From positions 1-64,000 of the forward strand of contig CAMCUZ010000005.1 of the NCBI GenBank assembly GCA_945879145.1: a stretch of DNA of 64,000 nt, given 5' to 3'. The stretch comes from an uncultured Mediterranea sp. (GTDB lineage: Bacteria; Bacteroidota; Bacteroidia; Bacteroidales; Bacteroidaceae). Positions 56,974-64,000 of the stretch are shown piece by piece. The notes beneath the pieces are model-generated. The model was not told where the DNA came from. It did no database searches and saw only the letters and a list, made by a program, of their open reading frames with translations. Position numbers and translations under genes: made by a program. Within the stretch, counting starts at the first letter, position 1; the number at the start of each line of letters is the position of its first letter.

Positions 56974-57454
56974 ACGTGAATTCGACGAAAAGCAGCGTTT
57001 GAGATAAGGGGGCAGGGATAGGTAATACATTTTAACCTATTCCCTTACGACACCTCGGTAACTGCTCGTTTGTACCTCTAATCAAACTCTAATCGTTCTC
57101 TAATCAAACTCTAATCTAACTCTAATCTGGAATTAGAGCTGGATTAGAGTTACTTTAGACTTACTATTGAGTTACTTTAGACTTACCTTAGACCTACTAC
57201 CTTGTCACCTATCCTTCATTCAGCCCCTCTCATGATACGAAAGAGGACTAATTGATGCGAACAGAGGAGCAACCTGCGCAATGTACATTTTGCAGAATCG
57301 AGAGTTGATTTTCAAAATAAGTTAACATAACAGTTGAATAATCAGGCTATTTGCATCTTCTGCTACAGCTCACGACTGATTCATGATGATGTAACAGCAT
57401 ACAACGTACTTTAGACACACAGCTGAACTGATTTCGAATTCATCGAACTCACGT
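56974..57454. mobile_element. 481-bp MITE-like non-autonomous element with imperfect 16-bp TIRs and 8-bp TSD
   Basis: left end ACGTGAATTCGACGAA, right end (rc) ACGTGAGTTCGATGAA (14/16); TSD TAAAAATA at 56966-56973 and 57455-57462; no transposase ORF inside. Confidence 0.82.
57076..57193. repeat. 11-bp periodic array, CTCTAATCNNN x5 then opposite-orientation TTAGAGNNNNN-type x6
   Basis: CTCTAATC at 57076, 57087, 57098, 57109, 57120; TTAGAG/TTAGAC-type cores at 57133, 57144, 57155, 57166 (degenerate), 57177, 57188. Confidence 0.85.
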
Positions 57455-57519
57455 TAAAAATAAGGCTTGAAGTAGTCAACCAAAAACGTTAAACTACAAC
57501 CCAAAACGTTAAACTACAG
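57455..57519 (+). repeat. Dispersed IS-end-like repeat, right part, with doubled AACGTTAAACTACA
   Basis: TAAAAATAAGGCTTGAAGTAGTCAACCAAAAACGTTAAACTACAACCCAAAACGTTAAACTACA; matches 124-168. Confidence 0.75.
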
Positions 57520-57647
57520 GCATCAATGATGAACAGTTGGATGAAAACAAATTTTCATAGCGATGAAAACGTTTTTTCATTCTGGTGAATACAAATTACC
57601 AATGAGAAGAAAAGGATATGTACCAGAAAGCAGCAGTTGTCGGTACA

Positions 57648-58253
57648 TTAGCTGAGCAAAAACAACAACCACATCAGGGATGGAGGTGGCGTTGTATGCT
57701 TTGCAGTAGGTGAAGCATCCTTCTTGCAGATCAGGTGTTGTCGAAGATAATGGAGTACCTCGCTGAGGTGCTTCTCTACGGTGCGTTCTGAAATGTTCAG
57801 TCGTTTTGCAATTTCTGCATAGGTGAGTAGCTCCTGACGGCTCAGTCGATAAACCTCTTGTTGCCGTGGCGTGAGCTGGCTAACGAGGTGGTCAATCTGT
57901 TCAGAGAGGTCGGCTGCCGACAATTCCCCCTCCACATCTACAGCACTTGCCGTAGATTCGAGCACAGTCAAATCAAAAAAGACCTCGTTGAATGAACTAC
58001 GTTGACGAGCAAAGATGAGATTGCGAGTAGATATGAAGAGAAAACCTTCAAAACTCTGCTCCTCATCGATTTTTTCCCTAATTTCCCATAGATGGATAAA
58101 CAGTTCTTGAACCATATCCTCCACTTCGGTTGCAGAGCGGATGTAGAGGCTCACAAAGGAGTAAACCTTCGGCCAATAGGCGCGGTAGATCCTTTCAAAG
58201 GCTTCAGCGTCACCCTCTTTGAAGCGGGATATGATGTACTTCTCCATAATCAC
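57648..58253 (-). CDS. RNA polymerase ECF-type sigma-70 factor
   Basis: FKEGDAEAFERIYRAYWPKVYSFVSLYIRS...VEDMVQELFIHLWE...LTPRQQEVYRLSRQELLTYAEIAKRLNISERTVEKHLSEVLHYLRQHL. Confidence 0.95.
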   Translation of the reverse strand: MIMEKYIISRFKEGDAEAFERIYRAYWPKVYSFVSLYIRSATEVEDMVQELFIHLWEIREKIDEEQSFEGFLFISTRNLIFARQRSSFNEVFFDLTVLESTASAVDVEGELSAADLSEQIDHLVSQLTPRQQEVYRLSRQELLTYAEIAKRLNISERTVEKHLSEVLHYLRQHLICKKDASPTAKHTTPPPSLMWLLFLLS

Positions 58254-58268
58254 TCATCGATTTGGGCA

Positions 58269-58298
58269 CAAAGATAGGAATTCTTTTTGGTAAAACAA
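58269..58298 (-). promoter_or_regulatory. Promoter of the ECF sigma gene
   Basis: minus strand TTG core (58298-58296), 19 nt, TATCTTTG (58276-58269). Confidence 0.65.
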
Positions 58299-58459
58299 TA
58301 GCAAAGAGCTTGGAATGGTTTACAAAGGTTAATAGTGGGGTTAAATTGCAAATTATTATTTATTTTCTACGGGTAATAAAGGTCAATATGCATATTCAAT
58401 AGCGTGACTCAATAACCTAATTCAAAACCTTTTTTTATATTGTGATTAAAAACAACCTC

Positions 58460-60295
58460 ATGAAGAACAGATTATTCAGTTTATGGGCCTTGCTGCTGGT
58501 TGCCGTTCAGGTGGCTGCCGAGGCTACGGTGGTTTCGGTCAACAGCTTCGGACTGAAGCCCAACAGTCGTGTAAATGCTACGCCTTACGTCAAGCAGGCT
58601 CTCGAAGCATGCCGTAAGCATCCCGAAGCGATACTGACCTTTGAGAAGGGTCGCTACGATTTTTGGGAGGCGCATGCCACGGAGCGGGAGTATTTTGAGT
58701 CGAACACTTACGACAACAATCCCAAGATTCTGGCCATCCTGCTCGACGAGATGCAGGGAGTGACGCTCGACGGACAGGGCTCGGAGTTCATCATGCACGG
58801 CCGTATGCAACCCATTACCCTGCATCGCTGTAAGCACATTACGCTCCGCAACTTCTCCATCGACTGGGATATTCCTCTGACGGCACAGGGCCGTGTAGTA
58901 GGCAGCTCGCCCCAGCACATGGATGTGGAGATTGATACCGAGCAATACCCTTATATCATCGAGAACAATCAGCTCACTTTCGTAGGTGAGGGGTGGAAGA
59001 GTGTCTGTTGGAGCATGATGCAGTTTACCCCCGATACGCATCTGGTCTGCCCCAATACCGGGGATAACCTGGGTTGGAAGCGCTATCATGCGGAGGAACT
59101 GAAAAAAAGCGTAGTGCGTCTCACCGACCCCGAGGGCAAACCTACACCCTTTCCAGCTGTGGGTACCCTGATTGTACTTCGTCACAACAGCCGCGACCAT
59201 GCCGGCATCTTCCTTTTCCATAGCGAAGAGGTGAAGATGGAGCATATCAACGTACACCACACCGGTGGTCTGGGCATCCTGTCGCAGTACTGCCGCAACA
59301 TCTCCTTCCTCGACGTGAATATGATACCCAATGCAGCCAAGCATCGCGTACTGAGTGGACACGACGACGGCTTCCATGTGATGGGCTGCAGCGGCAAGGT
59401 GATGATAGACAGCTGCCGCTTTGCCGGGTTGATGGACGACCCCATCAACATCCACGGCACCTGCTCACGTATCGTCAAGGTGCTGTCGCCAACGCGTTTG
59501 CAATGCCGCTTCATGCAGGACATGAGTGCCGGCATGGAGTGGGGACGTGCAGGCGAGACCGTGGGCTTTATCGAGACGAAGACCATGCGTACCGTAGGAC
59601 AGGGGAGCATCACCAAGTACGAGGTGGTGAATAAAGAGGACTTCATCGTGGAGTTCAGTCAGCCCATCCCGGAAAGCATTCAGGAGGGTAACGTGCTGGA
59701 GAACCTCAGCTGTACGCCCGATGCAGAAATCCGCAACTGTCATTTCGGAAGCTGCCGTGCCCGTGGTGTGCTGGTTTCCACTCCGGGTAAGGTGGTGATT
59801 GAGGACAATGTCTTTGAGAGCAGCGGCTCGGCCATCTTGATTGCTGGCGATGCCAACTACTGGTTTGAGTCGGGAGCCGTGAAGGATGTCACCATCCGTG
59901 GCAACGAGTTCCGCTATCCCTGTAACTCCTCCTCTTATCAGTTCTGCGAGGCCATCATCAGCATCTATCCCGAGATACCCGCTCCCGACGTGCGTTACCC
60001 CTTCCACCGCAACATCCGCATCGAGGGGAACACCTTCCATCTGTTCGACTATCCAATCCTTTATGCCCGTTCGGTAGATGGCCTTACCTTCCTGGATAAC
60101 AAGCTGATTCGCAACACCACTTATCAGCCTGCGCATCACCGTAAGGAGGGTATCACCTTGGAGTATTGCCGCAACGTGCGCATTGGCCGCAACCAGGTAG
60201 AGGGCGAGGTGCTTGGCTCGAAGGTGAAGCTCGACCACACCGCTCGCAGTAGCGTGAAGTTCATTAAGAACAACTTCTTCAAAATAGTGAAGTAA
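58460..60295 (+). CDS. GH110-like alpha-1,3-galactosidase, copy 2
   Basis: near-identical architecture and long identical blocks to 54990-56834; start set at ATG 58460 (track uses GTG 58442). Confidence 0.85.
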   Translation: MKNRLFSLWALLLVAVQVAAEATVVSVNSFGLKPNSRVNATPYVKQALEACRKHPEAILTFEKGRYDFWEAHATEREYFESNTYDNNPKILAILLDEMQGVTLDGQGSEFIMHGRMQPITLHRCKHITLRNFSIDWDIPLTAQGRVVGSSPQHMDVEIDTEQYPYIIENNQLTFVGEGWKSVCWSMMQFTPDTHLVCPNTGDNLGWKRYHAEELKKSVVRLTDPEGKPTPFPAVGTLIVLRHNSRDHAGIFLFHSEEVKMEHINVHHTGGLGILSQYCRNISFLDVNMIPNAAKHRVLSGHDDGFHVMGCSGKVMIDSCRFAGLMDDPINIHGTCSRIVKVLSPTRLQCRFMQDMSAGMEWGRAGETVGFIETKTMRTVGQGSITKYEVVNKEDFIVEFSQPIPESIQEGNVLENLSCTPDAEIRNCHFGSCRARGVLVSTPGKVVIEDNVFESSGSAILIAGDANYWFESGAVKDVTIRGNEFRYPCNSSSYQFCEAIISIYPEIPAPDVRYPFHRNIRIEGNTFHLFDYPILYARSVDGLTFLDNKLIRNTTYQPAHHRKEGITLEYCRNVRIGRNQVEGEVLGSKVKLDHTARSSVKFIKNNFFKIVK

Positions 60296-60315
60296 TAATC
60301 AACCCCAATTGTAGC

Positions 60316-61278
60316 ATGATAACCAATCAAGGAAAACAGCAACGGTCGAAGTCGCATCTGTTGCAAGACCGCCATGCAGACCATACTACCCAGCTCAGGT
60401 TAGCTGAAGAGGAGCATGTCGAACAACGGATGCGTCATCAGTGGGATCACATCGGACACCCTGTAGGCTCTCGCGAGATAGGAGAACGCATGTGGCTGCA
60501 GATTAGCCGTAACACCCTCAATAAGAAACGTATTCTACTTACTAGGCTACTCTGGCGTGGAGCAGCGGTTGCAGCCGTGCTACTCGTGTTCTTTTGTGGA
60601 AGATGGTGGCTGAAGAATCAACAACAGGTTGTAGCCCCTACTGTAGCCGTGGTGGATCATTCGTATTATGCCATTGATAGCCATACGTTCATCCTACCCG
60701 ATAGCTCGGTGGTGTGGATGAAAAAGGGAGCGACTCTTCGATATAAGTCAGACTTTCTCTCCCATCGTGTAGTCAGTATGAGCGGCCAAGCAGTGTTTGA
60801 CGTCCGCAAGATGAATAACCAACCTTTTAAGGTTTATGCAGGCGAGACGATGGTGGATGTGAAGGGTACCGTCTTCCAGGTGGTAAGTCACGACGATACG
60901 GGTGAGCATGAAGTGACCCTTTATAAGGGAGCTGTGGATTTTACAACATCCGCTCATGGGCAGCGCATCCAGATGAAACCAGGACAACGGGTAAGCTACA
61001 ATGCAACGACCGATGATTTGGAGTTGCACAGAGTAGCTTTAATCGAATGGGTCAATGGTCGTTTTCACTTTACGGACACTTCGCTCGAAAAACTAGCCTC
61101 TTCGCTTTCCGACCTCTACCATGTAGAGGTGAAGCTCGCATCTAACTTACCCCGTCGTTTCCATTTTAATGGCTACATTCGGTATGACGAAACCTTGGAG
61201 CAGGTGCTCGACAAGATATGCTACAATGCCAGCTTGCGTTATAAACAACAGAATAACCAATACGTTATCTATAAATAA
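60316..61278 (+). CDS. FecR-family anti-sigma factor
   Basis: single TM; DSSVVWMKKGATLRYKSDFLSHRVVSMSGQAVFDVRKMNNQPFKVYAGETMVDVKGTVFQV; C-terminal STN-like domain. Confidence 0.94.
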   Translation: MITNQGKQQRSKSHLLQDRHADHTTQLRLAEEEHVEQRMRHQWDHIGHPVGSREIGERMWLQISRNTLNKKRILLTRLLWRGAAVAAVLLVFFCGRWWLKNQQQVVAPTVAVVDHSYYAIDSHTFILPDSSVVWMKKGATLRYKSDFLSHRVVSMSGQAVFDVRKMNNQPFKVYAGETMVDVKGTVFQVVSHDDTGEHEVTLYKGAVDFTTSAHGQRIQMKPGQRVSYNATTDDLELHRVALIEWVNGRFHFTDTSLEKLASSLSDLYHVEVKLASNLPRRFHFNGYIRYDETLEQVLDKICYNASLRYKQQNNQYVIYK

Positions 61279-61306
61279 ACTAATTCTTTATCATTAACTA
61301 AATTGC

Positions 61307-64000
61307 ATGAGAAACATGAGAAAAAATTGTTTCAAGCTTTCCTTGCGCCATTTCCGAATGGCCTTGGCGCTCTTGCTTTTCTCTCCCATGTGCATGGTTT
61401 CGGCAGCTCAGAATACAGTGGCTGTAAAGGGTAAATCCCTCAGCTATGAGCGTGCCATCCAGCTGATTGAGCAGAGCAGTGATTACACATTTTTCTATGA
61501 GACCACCGACTTGGGGCAGCTTCAGTCGAGGGATTTTAACTGTGAAGGCAGCATTGAGAAAGTGCTGCAAGAGATGTTTGCGGGTAGCGGTATCAGCTAC
61601 CAGATTCGAGGCAATGAGATTATCTTGAAGCCTGTGAATCGTTCCGAGGTACAGGCCACTCAGCAAGCCAAACAAATTACCGTGAAAGGTACCATTAAGG
61701 ATAACCTGGGTGAAACGGTGATAGGTGCCTCTGTTTTCGAGGTGGGCAACAGTGCCAACGGTACCATTACCGACATAGATGGACACTTTACGCTGGTCGT
61801 GCCCGTAGGGGCTAAGCTCAATGTGAGCTACATTGGCTATGCCAGTCAGATTATTGAAGTAAAACCTGGTGTTACTCAGTATAACATCACTTTGAAGGAG
61901 GATGCTCAAGCCTTGTCGGAAGTGGTTGTCGTGGGTTACGGAACACAGAAGAAGGTGAACCTTACTGGTTCGGTAGCTTCGGTCAGTACGAATGAAATCA
62001 AAGACCGCGTACAGACCGATGTGCTTTCGTCGGTTCAGGGTGTGGTTCCCGGCGTTACCATCATTTCCCGTCCTGGAGCAGACGCCTCAATTAACTTCCG
62101 TGGTCGTGGTAACCTCGGAACTTCGGCTCCTCTTTACGTCATTGATGGCGTAATCTCTACTTCCTCTTTCTTTTCTAACCTGGATCCCAATAGTATTGAA
62201 TCAATCTCTTTCCTTAAAGACGCGGCTTCTGCCTCTATTTATGGTTCACGTGCCGCATACGGTGTGGTACTGGTTACCACGAAGCAGGGGAAAAAGGAGC
62301 GTACAAATGTGTCATACAGCGGCTACGTCTCGTTCGATAATCCTACGTACAAACCCGAATATGTGAATTCGGCCCAGTATGCTGAACTCTACAACGAGGC
62401 CCTCTACAACACGAATCCTGCTGCTGGCAAATACCAGGGGTATTCGGAGGAGGAGATTGGTTGGTTCCGCGACGGTTCCAAGCCCGACCTCTATCCCAAC
62501 ACCGACTGGAACGACTTGATTCTCGACAAGAACGTTGTTACTACCCAGCATTCGCTCAACGTGAGTGGTGGTTCGGAGAAGATTCGTTACTATGCAGGCT
62601 TGGGCTATGTCTATCGTGACAAGATGATTCCTGGTCAGGACATGAACCGCTATAACCTCAACCTCAACATGAATGCTGATGTCACCAACTGGCTCACGGT
62701 GAAGGCTGGCGTAAAGTATATCCAACGCTTGAACGACCGCGACTGCGGTGCGCCTAATCTGGCTTCTTTTGCTATGGTGCCTTCAACGTTCGTTGCCCGT
62801 CAGTCGAATGGAGATTGGGGTACGGTGAACGGAGGTAAGCTGGCTGAGAGCAACTTCATTAACAACAACCCCCTGCGTGCGCTCTCCAAGAACGATTGGA
62901 GCAAAACGAAGAGTGAAAATACGATGTATGATTTAGGGCTCGACCTGAAGCCTTTTAAGGGATTCACACTCAGTGCACAGGGGTCGTACCGTACATCGGA
63001 ATACAAAAGCAAAAGCTACACGGCACTGCAGGAGAATGCAATCAACTATTTCTCTGGTGAGGAGATTGTTGGTACAGGCAACACGGTGAATAAGATGAGC
63101 ATGGATTGGCAGAGCTCTTCTACTATTCTCTATACCACTACGGCCCGTTACGACTGGAGCAAGGACATCCACTCCCTGAACGTCTTGCTGGGTACCTCGT
63201 ACGAGCACTATAAGTTCGAGCAGCTTACGGCTTCACGTCAGGACTTCCCCTCCGACGGACTGACTGACATCAGTGGTGGCTCCACTTCAGGTGCCGGCTA
63301 CAAAAATGGTGGCTCTTCTGCTGAATATAAGATGCTCTCTTACTTTGGCCGTATCAACTACAGCTTGATGGATCGTTATCTCTTTGAGGTAAATCTCCGT
63401 ACGGATGCATCTTCCCGCTTCCACAAGACCAACCGTTGGGGTTGGTTCCCCTCGTTCTCACTGGGTTGGAGAATTAGCGAGGAGTCATTCATGAAGGATA
63501 TTCAGTGGATTGACAACCTGAAAATCCGTGGTTCGTATGGTACGCTGGGTAACATCAACAACGTGGGTAACTACGACTATTTCCAGAATTACGCTTCCAA
63601 CTATCACTACACTTTCGACGATGCAGACGCGATAGGTATTGTAGAGTCTAAGCCTGCCAACACTTCGCTGGGTTGGGAGAAGGTGGCCTTGACCGACTTT
63701 GGTATTGATGCAACACTCTTTGGAAAATTGGATATCACAGCCGATTACTACATCAAGAATACCAGCAACATCCTGTTGGCTTATAACGTGCCTTATGAAA
63801 CAGGTATCAGCCAGAAACCTTCGCAGAATATTGGTAAGGTGAAGAACAGCGGTTTTGAGTTTGCTGCGAACTATCGCGGCAACCTGGGCCAGGTGAAGTA
63901 CACCATTGGTGGTAACATTGCAACCAACCGTAACCGCGTGGTAGATATGGGCAACTCAAATGATCTCATTTCGGGGGCCAGTCACATCCTGAAATACATC
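61307..64000 (+). CDS. SusC/RagA-family receptor with N-terminal STN signalling domain, truncated by window end
   Basis: open frame from ATG 61307 (MRNMRKNCFKLSLRHFRMALALLLFSPMCMVSAAQNTVAVKGKSLSYERAIQLIEQSSDYTFFYE), then carboxypeptidase-like domain and SEVVVVGYGTQKKVNLTGSV plug; no stop before 64000. Confidence 0.93.
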   Translation, partial: MRNMRKNCFKLSLRHFRMALALLLFSPMCMVSAAQNTVAVKGKSLSYERAIQLIEQSSDYTFFYETTDLGQLQSRDFNCEGSIEKVLQEMFAGSGISYQIRGNEIILKPVNRSEVQATQQAKQITVKGTIKDNLGETVIGASVFEVGNSANGTITDIDGHFTLVVPVGAKLNVSYIGYASQIIEVKPGVTQYNITLKEDAQALSEVVVVGYGTQKKVNLTGSVASVSTNEIKDRVQTDVLSSVQGVVPGVTIISRPGADASINFRGRGNLGTSAPLYVIDGVISTSSFFSNLDPNSIESISFLKDAASASIYGSRAAYGVVLVTTKQGKKERTNVSYSGYVSFDNPTYKPEYVNSAQYAELYNEALYNTNPAAGKYQGYSEEEIGWFRDGSKPDLYPNTDWNDLILDKNVVTTQHSLNVSGGSEKIRYYAGLGYVYRDKMIPGQDMNRYNLNLNMNADVTNWLTVKAGVKYIQRLNDRDCGAPNLASFAMVPSTFVARQSNGDWGTVNGGKLAESNFINNNPLRALSKNDWSKTKSENTMYDLGLDLKPFKGFTLSAQGSYRTSEYKSKSYTALQENAINYFSGEEIVGTGNTVNKMSMDWQSSSTILYTTTARYDWSKDIHSLNVLLGTSYEHYKFEQLTASRQDFPSDGLTDISGGSTSGAGYKNGGSSAEYKMLSYFGRINYSLMDRYLFEVNLRTDASSRFHKTNRWGWFPSFSLGWRISEESFMKDIQWIDNLKIRGSYGTLGNINNVGNYDYFQNYASNYHYTFDDADAIGIVESKPANTSLGWEKVALTDFGIDATLFGKLDITADYYIKNTSNILLAYNVPYETGISQKPSQNIGKVKNSGFEFAANYRGNLGQVKYTIGGNIATNRNRVVDMGNSNDLISGASHILKYI

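Noticed and set aside
57076-57193. CRISPR array
   Set aside because: Repeat unit is 8 bp with 3-bp spacers at 11-bp period, and no cas genes occur in the window
58481-59455. 324-aa ORF antisense to GH110 copy 2 (and similar 181/257-aa ORFs)
   Set aside because: Mirrored in both GH110 copies because the sense genes are duplicated; His/Val-rich shadow translation without family features

Overview
Chromosomal window from a Bacteroidales genome (Bacteroides/Phocaeicola/Prevotella-like). The assignment rests on SusC/SusD pairs, TAnnTTTG -7 promoters and gene content. Left end (0.4-15.4 kb, +): a starch-type Sus locus (SusC, SusD, two SusE/F-like lipoproteins), tRNA-Ala(GGC), a DUF4286-like gene, ruvC, a type I pullulanase, a double-ATPase ABC protein, an LTA-synthase-like sulfatase and a PAP2 phosphatase. 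Middle: gdhA, an FKBP PPIase, glyS, then a roughly 20 kb almost unbroken minus-strand cluster (19.4-39.5 kb) that reads as a peptidoglycan amino-sugar recycling regulon: serine hydrolase/SGNH fusion, MurQ, BadF-type sugar kinase, HGSNAT/NagX-like protein, FAD/Fe-S D-lactate-dehydrogenase-like protein, NamZ/DUF1343, AmpG-like MFS, SpoIID, DUF4922 HIT-like protein, GT2, amidase, Na+ symporter, second NamZ. A second BadF kinase lies divergently at its edge. Housekeeping genes follow (nucleotidyltransferase, rsmE, MFS, RlmI-like, 3'-5' exonuclease, DUF5063-like, GDPD). A large STAND-type NTPase sits divergent to a two-TM CorA-shaped protein (candidate defence/signalling pair). Right end: Fe-ADH, an RbsD-like lipoprotein, two GH110-like paralogs flanking an ECF sigma gene, a FecR anti-sigma and a truncated STN-SusC. 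The best new-looking structure is a 481-bp MITE-like element (56974-57454) with imperfect 16-bp TIRs and an 8-bp TSD. It sits inside a second copy of a dispersed repeat whose uninterrupted copy lies at 101-168, and it carries an 11-bp-periodic array (CTCTAATCNNN x5 followed by the opposite-orientation motif). A candidate tiny terminator-ended RNA with a 14-codon ORF at 43764-43834 is also notable. All calls were made by eye; no database search was run.
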